Source: a virus. From it: a stretch of DNA of 62,267 nucleotides. Shown one piece after another: positions 32,627-40,479 of this stretch (position 1 is its first letter; every line of letters starts with the position of its first letter). The notes under the pieces are model-generated. The model was not told the origin of the DNA, made no database searches, and saw nothing but the letters and a program-made list of their open reading frames with translations. The stretch is from IMG/VR virus record IMGVR_UViG_3300023210_000034, positions 1-62,267 of that record; one strand, given 5' to 3'. The position numbers and the translations under genes were made by a program.

Positions 32627-32893
32627 TTATCCTTCGCTGGTAATTTCTGGTTGACCTTCGATTTCAAGTGGATCGGGGGTAGGTGTTAGTTCATCGATCA
32701 GGTTCTGATAATGTTCGATAGCTTGGTCTTCGTTTTCGAACTTATCCTCGGAGAGTTTTGTCAATGTTTCGTGAACATTATTTCCGTATCCTAGACGCCG
32801 TAATTGCGCGGCATAGATAACGAGGTCACACTTTCCTAGGTTAGTGTTATTGAGAATTTCGCTAGCGAATACGTGTTGATTAGGTTGTGTCAT
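32627..32893 (-). CDS. Hypothetical protein, 88 residues
   Basis: This acidic protein has a helical middle (LGKCDLVIYAAQLRRLGYG) and a Pro/Glu-rich tail. It overlaps the gene at 32880 by 14 bases. No family is recognised. Confidence 0.5.
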   Translation of the reverse strand: MTQPNQHVFASEILNNTNLGKCDLVIYAAQLRRLGYGNNVHETLTKLSEDKFENEDQAIEHYQNLIDELTPTPDPLEIEGQPEITSEG

Positions 32894-33185
32894 TTTGTAT
32901 TTCCTTATTGAGGATCGCTTTCACTCGATCATTGACTTCATCCCATTCTTCATCTTCTGTGAAGTTCGGTGACCAGTTGTTGATCCATTCCATGACATCG
33001 GTCAATGCTTGGACGGTGGTGTCGATATCTTTTTCTAGATTATCGACTTGGGCAGCAATACTGTATGCATTTTCGTTAGGGTTTTGTACTGCTTCCCAAT
33101 TGGTATTTCGTAGCATACCTGCGGGTCCATACACGTCATATCTCAGACCTGATTTCTCTATACGATCTCGTTCTTGATGTGCCAT
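32880..33185 (-). CDS. Hypothetical protein, 101 residues
   Basis: This acidic protein has a predicted long helix (YSIAAQVDNLEKDIDTTVQAL) and a WINNWSPNF block. It has AAGGA upstream and the strong promoter at 33212-33241, so it is the first gene of an operon running through the dCMP deaminase. Function unknown. Confidence 0.55.
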   Translation of the reverse strand: MAHQERDRIEKSGLRYDVYGPAGMLRNTNWEAVQNPNENAYSIAAQVDNLEKDIDTTVQALTDVMEWINNWSPNFTEDEEWDEVNDRVKAILNKEIQNDTT

Positions 33186-33211
33186 CAGTATTTCCTTATG
33201 GTTAATTCATG

Positions 33212-33241
33212 ATTATAGCATCATGAAGTGGTTGATGTCAA
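33212..33241 (-). promoter_or_regulatory. Strong sigma70-type promoter
   Basis: On the minus strand TTGACA (33236-33241) and a perfect TATAAT (33212-33217) are 18 bases apart, with TGC before the -10 box as an extended element. It overlaps the last codons of the gene at 33238 and would transcribe the genes from 33185 leftwards. Confidence 0.8.
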
Positions 33242-33492
33242 TGGGTAATTGCGTACGCGACTAGATCGGATTGTAGTTCGAATGTGAGGATAGCATTGTT
33301 CTTCATTGAGTATGGGTCTGCGAGATATGGCACATGGTTGAAATACCATCCCCATTTACCTTCACAATGTTCGGCGCACCATTCGACTATCTGAACGGAT
33401 ACCCCTCCGGTGTGTAGACTGCATCGGTGATCGTACTTATGATCGTATCCACAGTCTGGATATAGACTATGGTCTCTTGTCATGTCTATCAT
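33238..33492 (-). CDS. Small Cys/His-rich hypothetical protein
   Basis: The 84-residue protein has Cys and His in its first half (DCGYDHKYDHRCSLH, EWCAEHCEGKW), which could form a metal site. A hydrophobic strand region (AILTFELQSDLVAYAI) follows. The start overlaps the thymidylate synthase stop as ATGA. No family is recognised. Confidence 0.5.
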   Translation of the reverse strand: MIDMTRDHSLYPDCGYDHKYDHRCSLHTGGVSVQIVEWCAEHCEGKWGWYFNHVPYLADPYSMKNNAILTFELQSDLVAYAITH

Positions 33493-34403
33493 ACCGCCAT
33501 ATCTGCTTTGATGGCGGCTTGAGGATTGTAGTCTTCCAGTACGAAATCATCCATAGTGAAGTTGTTGATATCTTTGGTTGTGGATTTGATGTTCAGTGTT
33601 GGTAGTACATCTGGAGTTCTAGACAACTGTTCTTGCACTTGATCGAAGTGGTTATTGTAGATATGAGCATCATTGAGTGTGATTACTAGCTCACCCACGT
33701 CGAGATCGGTCACTTGCGCTACAAGGTGTGTTAGCAGGGCATATGAGGCTATGTTGAATGGCACACCTAGGAACATATCACATGATCGTTGTGTCATGTG
33801 GCATGATAGTTTACCATCTGCGACATAGAATTGAAAAGAAAAATGGCAAGGGGGCAAGCACATTTGATCAAGCTCTCCTGGATTATAAGCAATAATCAAA
33901 TGTCTACGATCCCACGGCTTGTCTTTGATGTTTTGAATTACGTTAGCGATTTGGTCTACCGTGTGATACGGTTTGAATTCGCGCACCTTAGTAATGTCGT
34001 TATTTTTCCACCATTCCGCTGATTCTTCGTCGGACCATGATTCACTGGTCCGCCATTCACGCCATTGTTTACCATACACACGACCTAAATCTGTACCATG
34101 TTTCCAATAATCTGCTTCTGCATTAGCAGTCCAGATAGTAGTCTTACCTTCCAACTCTGCCCGAGGTTTACCATACCGTATCTCAGCAAGCCTACGTTCG
34201 TCACTGGAACCTTCTAGGAACCATAACAACTCTGATACAACACTCTTAAATGCTAGTTTTTTAGTTGTAACTGCTGGAAAACCTTGTTGCAAATCAAAAC
34301 GCATCTGATGAGCAAAGATCGAGCGTGTGCCTGTACCAGTGCGGTCATCACGATCAACACCAGTGTCCATTATTAGTTTAAGAGTTTCAAGATATTGATT
34401 CAT
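33489..34403 (-). CDS. thyA: Thymidylate synthase
   Basis: The 304-residue protein has the ThyA signatures: DRTGTGTRSIF, WFLEGSSDER, GRVYGKQWREW and the catalytic LPPCHFSFQFYV (Cys186). It also has RSCDMFLGVPFNIASYALL and LNDAHIYNNH. It methylates dUMP to dTMP with methylene-tetrahydrofolate, and the dihydrofolate produced can be recycled by the DHFR encoded at 34872. Full length. It overlaps the MORN-like gene by four bases. Confidence 0.97.
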   Translation of the reverse strand: MNQYLETLKLIMDTGVDRDDRTGTGTRSIFAHQMRFDLQQGFPAVTTKKLAFKSVVSELLWFLEGSSDERRLAEIRYGKPRAELEGKTTIWTANAEADYWKHGTDLGRVYGKQWREWRTSESWSDEESAEWWKNNDITKVREFKPYHTVDQIANVIQNIKDKPWDRRHLIIAYNPGELDQMCLPPCHFSFQFYVADGKLSCHMTQRSCDMFLGVPFNIASYALLTHLVAQVTDLDVGELVITLNDAHIYNNHFDQVQEQLSRTPDVLPTLNIKSTTKDINNFTMDDFVLEDYNPQAAIKADMAV

Positions 34404-34675
34404 TGTAATTCTCCGTGAATCCAGTGTTCAGTTTCGCCATTCGGGTATGTTGCTGCAGGTCCATCTACACGATGTAGTTCGCCGTTCAAGAACCATTTTT
34501 CTCCACCGTTGCCATATACAGCGGCAGGGCCATCTGTTCTATGCCCTTTGCCGTGTTGATACCAAAGCTCAGTACCATTTTCATGTATACGTGCTGGTCC
34601 ATCTACCCGATGAAGTTTGCCATCTAGGTACCATTCTTGCGTACCGTACTCGTTAACAATTAGACCTTGTTTCAT
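34400..34675 (-). CDS. MORN-like repeat protein
   Basis: The start is at 34675 (MKQGLIV), four bases after GGAG and overlapping the upstream stop. The 91-residue protein is made of three to four repeats of about 22 residues: GKLHRVDGPARIHENG, GKGHRTDGPAAVYGNG and GELHRVDGPAATYPNG. It is a paralogue of the gene at 4780 and lies between thyA and the DHFR gene. The role of such repeat proteins in phages is unknown. Confidence 0.7.
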   Translation of the reverse strand: MKQGLIVNEYGTQEWYLDGKLHRVDGPARIHENGTELWYQHGKGHRTDGPAAVYGNGGEKWFLNGELHRVDGPAATYPNGETEHWIHGELQ

Positions 34676-34875
34676 TTTCTCCATCCGATTGGGATATAAT
34701 CTTTGTGTACACATGCTGTATATACGTGTATAAAATCTTTGTCTAAGTTATCATATGCAGTATGACATTCTTGTTGTGATGAATATGTCTTGATGTTGCC
34801 ATCAAGACTATGGTGGTAATAAGAACCTTGACCATTACTTCCTATAAGCATTGTCAATAATACAAATACGTTCAT
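34672..34875 (-). CDS. Small secreted or membrane-anchored protein
   Basis: The start is at 34875 (MNVFVLLTMLIGSNG), which overlaps the DHFR stop as ATGA. An upstream Met at 34887 lies inside the DHFR gene. The 67-residue product has a short hydrophobic signal-like N-terminus and two Cys (QEC, TAC) in the exported part. Function unknown. Confidence 0.5.
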   Translation of the reverse strand: MNVFVLLTMLIGSNGQGSYYHHSLDGNIKTYSSQQECHTAYDNLDKDFIHVYTACVHKDYIPIGWRK

Positions 34876-35393
34876 TGTCTTTTCCATGTTTGAAACGTGA
34901 ACAAATGTTCGCCAAAATCTCTTGTAGCATCTGCCATCAATCCATGACCAGTTTGCTCAAAGCCTTTGATAAGTTCATCATAATCCATGAACACATCGCC
35001 CTCGTATTCGCCATGTACCTTAGTAATGTAAAGTTTATCGCATGCTGGCAAACATTGCTTGTATATCTCAGCACCACCGATGATAACGATCTCTTTATCT
35101 GGATATGCTTTCACGAATGTTTGCAGACCTTTGGTGAGATCATCGCCGTGTAATGTACCACTGGCACCGGGGAAGTCTGAGAGGGGTTTAGATGTAACCA
35201 CGACATTGATTCGGTTTGGTAGTGGTCGGTATTTGGGTGGCAATGAGTCCCATGTTTTTCGGCCCATTACCACCACTTGGTTTATTGTTTTTTCTACGAA
35301 CCGTTCCATATCATCTTTGATGTGAGGCCACGGTAAACCGTTTTCGGACCCGATGGCTCCGTCGTCGGCTATAGCTAAGATCGCTGTTATCAT
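34872..35393 (-). CDS. folA: Dihydrofolate reductase
   Basis: The 173-residue protein has the DHFR landmarks: IGSENGLPWPHIKDDMERF, VVVMGRKTWDSLP, LPNRINVVVTS and IVIIGGAEIYKQCLP. It reduces dihydrofolate to tetrahydrofolate with NADPH and so supports the phage thymidylate synthase. Length and motifs are normal. The start overlaps the gene at 35390 as ATGA. Confidence 0.95.
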   Translation of the reverse strand: MITAILAIADDGAIGSENGLPWPHIKDDMERFVEKTINQVVVMGRKTWDSLPPKYRPLPNRINVVVTSKPLSDFPGASGTLHGDDLTKGLQTFVKAYPDKEIVIIGGAEIYKQCLPACDKLYITKVHGEYEGDVFMDYDELIKGFEQTGHGLMADATRDFGEHLFTFQTWKRQ

Positions 35394-35743
35394 AAGTCTT
35401 TCAACGTTTTTTCTGTTTGAGCTTCGATTGTTATTGCGACTTCGTTCATATCCAGTTTGAATTCGATCAGGTGAATTTCTTCGCTGATGTCTTCGATATG
35501 TTGGTTGATCAGCATTTCAAGACGCCTTGGGTTAATGTTTTCATTAGCCAAGGTATCCTGAATGTCGATTGGTATATACTCTCCGTTGGTAAGCACTATT
35601 TCAATATGTTTGATAAGTTCTATGGGAACATCTTCCAGACGAACGTCTTGGAATGTTGTGTCCCATTTTTCTAAGAACTCAGTACTGAAATAACTATGCT
35701 GCGGTTTTTTTGTTGGCACTACCTTTTGGCCTTCCGCGTCCAC
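35390..35743 (-). CDS. Hypothetical protein, 117 residues
   Basis: This acidic protein has a clear alpha/beta pattern (DVPIELIKHIEIVLTNGEYIPIDI, ISEEIHLIEFKLDMNEVAITIEA). Its only in-frame ATG lies 50 bases inside the gene at 35694. Either the genes overlap by 50 bases or translation starts at a non-ATG codon near 35700. No family is recognised with confidence. Confidence 0.55.
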   Translation of the reverse strand: MDAEGQKVVPTKKPQHSYFSTEFLEKWDTTFQDVRLEDVPIELIKHIEIVLTNGEYIPIDIQDTLANENINPRRLEMLINQHIEDISEEIHLIEFKLDMNEVAITIEAQTEKTLKDL

Positions 35744-36401
35744 GTTTTGGCTTTAACGATGGGTCCATAGAATATGCTTCTTCAGTTAGTCGGCTAGCTT
35801 CTCCTTGTAGCGCAGCAATTTGTGCTTCGATTTGCTGTGCTTGTGTTAGATTGGCAGTTGCCAATCCGGTCATTCCCACCAAACCTTCTTCAACCTCATT
35901 AGGTGGTGGTGCCCAACCTTCGATTTCATTGGTTTCGAGAACCTTTTCACGGGCTTCTTCTGCCAATCGGGTTTCTGCAGCATGCCTAATAACTTCTGGA
36001 TCAGCCATTCCTGTACCTTTATCGTTGTCGGCAAGAACTTTAGCGGCTTCTCCCCCTGAATCGATCTGAGACAGTAGGCTATTCAGTTCATCGAGACGAA
36101 TTTTACTTTTAGCATTCGGCAAGATAGTCACTTGGTTTGTTTGAACTTTCTTTATCATACCCTCTTTGTGTAGAGTATGCAACATATTATTTCCGTTTGC
36201 GAACACATTTCTGTGCAATGCGTCTGCGAAGTTTTTGGCTTGTTGGCCGACATCGCTTTCTAGCACTCGCATAATGCCATCGTGATACTGCACTGGCAGT
36301 ACATCTGGATAGCATACAAGGCACATGTGCTCTTCTTCTGGCACTGTGTTATATAATACTACTACTTTCTTGTCTCCGTGTTTTCCACTATGTTTAATCA
36401 T
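35694..36401 (-). CDS. Hypothetical protein with AT-hook-like C-terminus
   Basis: The 235-residue protein has an N-terminal domain (GDKKVVVLYNTVPEEEHMCLVCYPDVLP), a helical Ala/Glu-rich middle and a basic tail KPKRGRGRPKGSANKK. GRGRPKG is an AT-hook-like motif, so minor-groove DNA binding by the tail is plausible. It lies with the gene at 36411 between the DHFR operon and a promoter-like AT-rich gap. Role unknown. Confidence 0.55.
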   Translation of the reverse strand: MIKHSGKHGDKKVVVLYNTVPEEEHMCLVCYPDVLPVQYHDGIMRVLESDVGQQAKNFADALHRNVFANGNNMLHTLHKEGMIKKVQTNQVTILPNAKSKIRLDELNSLLSQIDSGGEAAKVLADNDKGTGMADPEVIRHAAETRLAEEAREKVLETNEIEGWAPPPNEVEEGLVGMTGLATANLTQAQQIEAQIAALQGEASRLTEEAYSMDPSLKPKRGRGRPKGSANKKTAA

Positions 36402-36410
36402 GTTGGTTCC

Positions 36411-36731
36411 TTATTTTTGAGGCTTTTGGTCAAGCACTCCTGCTTGGTCTAGGAATGAGTGTAGACGTTTGTATAGACCGCCGACATCTTCCATTTCTTC
36501 TGGCTTCACCCCACCACGAGCAGATACAACGTTAATGATTTGCATCATCAGCACGAAGTCGTTAACACTTAATGCTGGTTGTTCTGGCTCACCCGGACCA
36601 TTTTGGTCTGGATCAGCCTGTTCTGGTGTTGGTGCTGCCTGTTCAGGTTCCGGTGTTGGTTCCTGATATGTTGGTTCCCCTTGGATTGGTGCTGGTGCCA
36701 CGGGTGCCTGATCTAATGTTTCTTCGGTCAT
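36411..36731 (-). CDS. Pro/Glu-rich hypothetical protein
   Basis: The start is at 36731 (MTEETLDQAP), with AAAGGA upstream. The first 50 of 106 residues are a low-complexity Pro/Glu/Ala linker, followed by a helical domain (LSVNDFVLMMQIINVVSARGG, LYKRLHSFLDQAG). The layout suggests a disordered tether plus a small interaction domain. Function unknown. Confidence 0.55.
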   Translation of the reverse strand: MTEETLDQAPVAPAPIQGEPTYQEPTPEPEQAAPTPEQADPDQNGPGEPEQPALSVNDFVLMMQIINVVSARGGVKPEEMEDVGGLYKRLHSFLDQAGVLDQKPQK

Positions 36732-36788
36732 TTTGTTTTCCTTTATGAACTGACTGATAAGTACATATATAATTATCAAGGAAAAAAC

Positions 36789-37403
36789 ATGCGCAAATAT
36801 TTCTTAGCTCCCTTTTTACTAGTAACAATGATGTTTTCTGCCCCAGCTTCATCACTGGATTTCTTCAGTTACAGTGGGTATCCATTGAAGTTTTCACCCA
36901 TCTTTGAGTCAGTTGACCGTATGGTGACATGCCAAGCCACGATCAATGAAATGATCGATAACTTACAACTGTATCAACTTATGATGAAGATGGAGAAGGA
37001 TCAACAAGGAATCCCGATGACCGAGCCAAACAAGTGGGCGGTACTTCGGATCAATCAGTTAAAGGTGGATTGGAGAAAGATTGAGGATACATTGGTTGCG
37101 GTGAATGGAATGTTAGCGAAGACTACGAAGATTGAGCTTCGAACACTCACGCGCAAGCAGCAAAGATCGTATATCACCGACCGTCAGGAACTAGTGCAGA
37201 TACGTATCGCCGGAAACTATTTACAGTTTTGGAATGCTTTGGGCGCGACTGTAGTTGGATGTATTGCCGATCATCAGGCACAGATCAAGCCGACGATGGA
37301 TAAGATACTCGCGAATGTTCAAGAAGCAATAACGGCGACACCAGCAGTACCGGCATCGCCATTAAAACCACGTCCGAAAACGGATATCCCTGAAACAGAA
37401 TAG
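36789..37403 (+). CDS. Secreted hypothetical protein, rightward island
   Basis: The 204-residue protein has a signal peptide (KYFLAPFLLVTMMFSAPASS, cleavage likely after APASS). A helical mature part follows with two Cys, and the C-terminus is Pro/Ala-rich. It should act in the periplasm or be exported. It is the only rightward gene in the right arm and diverges from the gene at 36411 across 57 bases of AT-rich DNA that include TATAAT at 36768-36773 (no good -35 box). Function unknown; it may be a cassette insertion. Confidence 0.6.
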   Translation: MRKYFLAPFLLVTMMFSAPASSLDFFSYSGYPLKFSPIFESVDRMVTCQATINEMIDNLQLYQLMMKMEKDQQGIPMTEPNKWAVLRINQLKVDWRKIEDTLVAVNGMLAKTTKIELRTLTRKQQRSYITDRQELVQIRIAGNYLQFWNALGATVVGCIADHQAQIKPTMDKILANVQEAITATPAVPASPLKPRPKTDIPETE

Positions 37404-38105
37404 CTATTTGGTTATGATGATGCAGCTTTGACGTTCGGCGTCTGTGTCGATAGACCGCCCACATACATAGCGTTGTTTGAAACCGGCTTCCGCGATCATG
37501 GAAAGGAAATACTTTGGTGTATGGAACCCCGTATAGCTACTTGTATCGTCGGCATTGTCATCGTTTTGATTAATTTCAACGCCATCGTGTAGCCAGAAGT
37601 AGTCAAGATGTTTAACTTGTTCAAGTTTTTCATCTTGATCGAAGGTTTCGTATTTGGCTCGATGTTCTAAAAACCATGGCAAGGCGTATGGTTCCAAGAA
37701 GGTAACGACCATCACACCATCATCATTTAGATGATCATGCAACATGGCATGGACAAGCTCTTTAGTTTCGGCATGAGGGGTGTGAGTAAACACACTGAAT
37801 GCTAATATGAAATCGAAACGAGCAAGCATGGGAAGCGGTTCGCCAACGATTCCGGTTGGGTTATAGTGGGGCTGATACCGGTCGAAATGATGCCATGCTG
37901 CTTCTGGATAATCATCATTTCCGAGAATAGTAGCAAAATTGTCCACGTCAACGCAGGTGTAGTTTTTTGGTTCAATTTTAGAAACATCATCGCGAATGAT
38001 ATTACCGTGACTGCCCCCGAAATCGAGAACGGTTTTGTTGACCCAATCAGGGCGTTCGAGTATTGTGTCGAAAAAATCAAATTTCTTAGCGTGGTGATAC
38101 ATCAC
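37404..38105 (-). CDS. Class I SAM-dependent methyltransferase
   Basis: The 233-residue protein has motif I VLDFGGSHGNI and an acidic end of strand 2 (CVDVDNF). Motif IV-like FDFILAFSVFTHTP, a post-motif helix and DDGVMVVTFLEP follow. The set is typical of small-molecule or glycan methyltransferases. The stop abuts that of the convergent gene at 36789. The substrate cannot be predicted. Confidence 0.75.
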   Translation of the reverse strand: MMYHHAKKFDFFDTILERPDWVNKTVLDFGGSHGNIIRDDVSKIEPKNYTCVDVDNFATILGNDDYPEAAWHHFDRYQPHYNPTGIVGEPLPMLARFDFILAFSVFTHTPHAETKELVHAMLHDHLNDDGVMVVTFLEPYALPWFLEHRAKYETFDQDEKLEQVKHLDYFWLHDGVEINQNDDNADDTSSYTGFHTPKYFLSMIAEAGFKQRYVCGRSIDTDAERQSCIIITK

Positions 38106-38284
38106 GGTTTCCTAGTCGGTAGTTCGGCTAATTTTTCTTCATCCCGCAGGGCTTCTAACATTTTTACCCGTTCATTGACTTCTTTCCGGTCGATATATGC
38201 CCCGAAGGCGGCTTGGCCAACCTTGGCGAATGCTATCCCAAGAACTAGGAGAAACATCAGCACCAACACGCCAACCATTATCAT
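38102..38284 (-). CDS. Small single-pass membrane protein
   Basis: The 60-residue protein starts with a transmembrane segment (MVGVLVLMFLLVLGIAFA) followed by a charged cytoplasmic or periplasmic helix. Its 5' part overlaps the 3' part of the gene at 38172 by 113 bases in another frame. It overlaps the methyltransferase gene as ATGA. The deep overlap makes one of the pair less certain. Confidence 0.5.
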   Translation of the reverse strand: MIMVGVLVLMFLLVLGIAFAKVGQAAFGAYIDRKEVNERVKMLEALRDEEKLAELPTRKP

Positions 38285-38372
38285 TTTCAGGACCGAACAG
38301 ATACATCATTCCCGCCATTAATGCGGTAAAGAATGTCAGGAATACGATGACTACTGCCATGGGAAGAGGCAT
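38172..38372 (-). CDS. Small membrane protein, overlapping frame
   Basis: The 66-residue frame starts at a TAATG junction with the VWA gene stop and encodes one transmembrane segment (MAVVIVFLTFFTALMAGMMYLF) and a basic tail. The tail is read from DNA that also encodes the start of the next gene, so only the first half may matter. No lipobox is present in either overlapping protein. Confidence 0.45.
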   Translation of the reverse strand: MPLPMAVVIVFLTFFTALMAGMMYLFGPENDNGWRVGADVSPSSWDSIRQGWPSRLRGIYRPERSQ

Positions 38373-39667
38373 TACCTAATCCCATCATAGTGGCAGGTTT
38401 GACCGAATGGTGCGGTGATATGTCCTGCACCCTCGCCGTGGATGATGAACACTGTATCGCAGTAGTCTTCATCGCCCCATGAACCCCAAGGATAACCGTC
38501 CGTGAAGAACAACAGGATGTCGGGTTCGATTTCGTTTTCTTTCATGAAGTCCCAATTCACGGAGAACTCGGTGCCGCCATTACCTGCTGGCATGTAGTCT
38601 TTGAGTTCATCGCCATTGTATTGCGTGAATTCTTTCAGACCGTACACTTGAGTATCGAAGGTCCAGATTGTGACTTTGTAGTCAGTGTACTGTTCCATGA
38701 TGCCGTGGATTTCACCAAAGATTTCCTTACCCATTTCGGTGGTCATAGACCCACTCATATCAACTGCCACGTGGACGTTGACCGTAGGCTCTGGCTCCAT
38801 GCCGGGAAGGATTGCGTCAAGTTCCCAGCCCTTGCGAGACGGACGTTGGAAGGTGAAGTTTGACTTCACTTGACCTTGGATACTGGCAGTAATCATTTCC
38901 CGCCAATCAATCTTTGATTCGTTCCAGTCATCAAGCATGGACTGAATGCCAGCGGGGATATCACCGGCTTCGCATGCTGCTGCAGACTGACGAATGCTAT
39001 CGCGGACTTCGGCTTTGATTTCGTCACGCTCTTCTTTGGTCAATGGCTTTGGACGACCTTTGCCTTTGCCATCTTTGCCGCCAGCTTTGCCTTTGCCGGA
39101 ACCAGCACCTTCGCCATCTTCGTCTTCGACATCCAAGTGATCATCGAGAACCATTCCGGCCAATTTAGGAAGATCGATGCGCTCTGCATTCTCCATCAGA
39201 TCAGCATAAATCTGTTCCATGGACCAACCGTAGTATTTGGTTTCGTGCAGGATAGGAACCTGATCGATTACTTTACCGATACGGTTCTGGATCAGATCAC
39301 CATTCACTGCATAGTCACATGCGATGTTGGCGATATCAGGCCGACGACCTTCGTTACGATCCATATGATCCCAAGCGTTGTGCAAAATCTCGTGTCCGAA
39401 CAGGAACACGTTTTGAGCATCATCCAGAGAAAGAATGAACTTACTGTTGTAATAGAAGTGGCGACCATCGGTTGCGGCGGTTGAAAGCCACGCATCACCG
39501 TTGACCAATATCAGTCGTGCAGCCATGTTCCCGAAGAATGGTTGTGTCAACAGCAAGCGAATCTTGGCCGTGACCAATTTCTTGATAGCTTCTTCGTCCT
39601 CGTACGGATCAGTTTTGAATCCGACAGGGAGTGCTGACTTGCCTTCTGGTTTAATTATGCTTGACAT
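38372..39667 (-). CDS. VWA-like metallopeptidase (DUF2201 type)
   Basis: The 431-residue protein has an N-terminal zinc-peptidase-like domain with H92-EILH96 and a further His101. A Gly/Lys-rich acidic linker (about 180-205) follows, then a von Willebrand A-like domain with the MIDAS motif D303-x-S305-x-S307 and DILLFFTDGYPWG. This two-domain type is usually encoded beside a MoxR ATPase, as here (40480). Such pairs act as chaperone or remodelling systems. A promoter lies at 39695-39722. Confidence 0.85.
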   Translation of the reverse strand: MSSIIKPEGKSALPVGFKTDPYEDEEAIKKLVTAKIRLLLTQPFFGNMAARLILVNGDAWLSTAATDGRHFYYNSKFILSLDDAQNVFLFGHEILHNAWDHMDRNEGRRPDIANIACDYAVNGDLIQNRIGKVIDQVPILHETKYYGWSMEQIYADLMENAERIDLPKLAGMVLDDHLDVEDEDGEGAGSGKGKAGGKDGKGKGRPKPLTKEERDEIKAEVRDSIRQSAAACEAGDIPAGIQSMLDDWNESKIDWREMITASIQGQVKSNFTFQRPSRKGWELDAILPGMEPEPTVNVHVAVDMSGSMTTEMGKEIFGEIHGIMEQYTDYKVTIWTFDTQVYGLKEFTQYNGDELKDYMPAGNGGTEFSVNWDFMKENEIEPDILLFFTDGYPWGSWGDEDYCDTVFIIHGEGAGHITAPFGQTCHYDGIR

Positions 39668-39694
39668 ATTGTTTCCTTATTTGAATGTACACGG

Positions 39695-39722
39695 AGTATA
39701 CCATGATTCATTCTGGTGTCAA
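39695..39722 (-). promoter_or_regulatory. Sigma70-type promoter, conserved phage type
   Basis: TTGACA (39717-39722) and TATACT (39695-39700) are separated by 16 bases, with TGG as an extended -10. The spacer (CCA...ATCATGG) resembles those at 21814 and 22111. It sits inside the end of the gene at 39708 and drives the VWA gene. Confidence 0.8.
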
Positions 39723-39989
39723 TGTTTTTTCTGGCATTTGTGCGATAGGGAATTCAACGTATCTGGCTTTTCTTCCTTTGGAAGTATATGGTTGTCTGTA
39801 CCCGATTGCATAACCGTTGTCGAGTTCCACCCAATAGTTAACATCTTTTTCGGGACCGGGCCATCCAAAGTTTGATCCGTTGCGGTGTTTGATTAGTTGT
39901 GTTCCGTGTTCTTTGGCGGGGATGTCGCGTGTTTTATATTTTCGCATGCTCCACCAAGCATCGAAATCATCTTTGAGGTTGCCGTACAT
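39708..39989 (-). CDS. Hypothetical protein, 93 residues
   Basis: This soluble, basic and aromatic-rich protein (FDAWWSMRKYKTRD, NYWVELDNGYAIGYRQPY) ends KARYVEFPIAQMPEK. Its last codons double as the promoter of the downstream VWA gene. No family is recognised. Confidence 0.5.
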   Translation of the reverse strand: MYGNLKDDFDAWWSMRKYKTRDIPAKEHGTQLIKHRNGSNFGWPGPEKDVNYWVELDNGYAIGYRQPYTSKGRKARYVEFPIAQMPEKTLTPE

Positions 39990-39999
39990 TTACGAACTC

Positions 40000-40260
40000 C
40001 TATGAGTCGAGGGTGTCTTTTTGTTCAGATTCGTACACGGCGATTACCATGTCGATTCCACGAATGATTTCTTTGACGATTTGTTTCATACCGTCTTTGT
40101 TATCAGGGTGTGCTTCTGTCATGCCTACGGTGATTTGCATGATCATGTCTTGAACATCTTCGAGGGTCTCGATTTTAGCTTCACCGACTTGCAGTTCTAG
40201 GAAATCTTTGAAGTCTTCTGGTGTGGGTGTGTTCATCATTGTATTTATCCCAGTACTCAT
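40000..40260 (-). CDS. Hypothetical protein, 86 residues
   Basis: This is a small acidic, helical protein. The start at 40260 is chosen because it overlaps the stop of the small membrane gene at 40257 as ATGA. Met residues at 40239 and 40236 are alternatives that begin MNTPTPEDFKDF, and ATAAATA lies just before them. Function unknown. Confidence 0.5.
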   Translation of the reverse strand: MSTGINTMMNTPTPEDFKDFLELQVGEAKIETLEDVQDMIMQITVGMTEAHPDNKDGMKQIVKEIIRGIDMVIAVYESEQKDTLDS

Positions 40261-40409
40261 TCTGATCCCTGCTTGTGTGTAGAGATCATGCCCGTGGCGA
40301 TCATTGCGAACATCCCTACAAGGATGACTGCGCCACCAACCTCACTAAACGCAATAGCGGCGGTACCGCCCCAAATGCCACATATAGCGATGCCTTGGCC
40401 TATGCTCAT
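40257..40409 (-). CDS. Small membrane protein, 50 residues
   Basis: The frame has a good ribosome-binding site (CAGGAG, five bases before ATG). It encodes two hydrophobic segments rich in Gly, Ala and Ile (GQGIAICGIWGGTAAIAF and GGAVILVGMFAMIATGMI). It lies directly after the terminator of the MoxR gene, so its transcription depends on readthrough. The Gly-rich hairpin could oligomerise in the membrane. Function unknown. Confidence 0.6.
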   Translation of the reverse strand: MSIGQGIAICGIWGGTAAIAFSEVGGAVILVGMFAMIATGMISTHKQGSE

Positions 40410-40430
40410 GGTATCTCCTGTAAAGAAAAG

Positions 40431-40467
40431 GATGGGGTGAGGGCTGGCTACAGTCCCTCACCCCATC
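40431..40467 (-). terminator. Strong intrinsic terminator after the MoxR gene
   Basis: GATGGGGTGAGGG (40431-40443) pairs perfectly with CCCTCACCCCATC (40455-40467), giving a 13-bp stem and an 11-base loop. On the minus strand it is followed by CTTTTCTTT. It lies 12 bases after the MoxR stop and just before the ribosome-binding site of the small membrane gene, so it may act as an attenuator. Confidence 0.85.
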
Positions 40468-40479
40468 AGGGGCCGACGA

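Noticed and set aside
38102-38372. Rz/Rz1-type spanin pair
   Set aside because: The overlap geometry is suggestive, but neither protein has a lipobox cysteine, and no endolysin or holin adjoins them.
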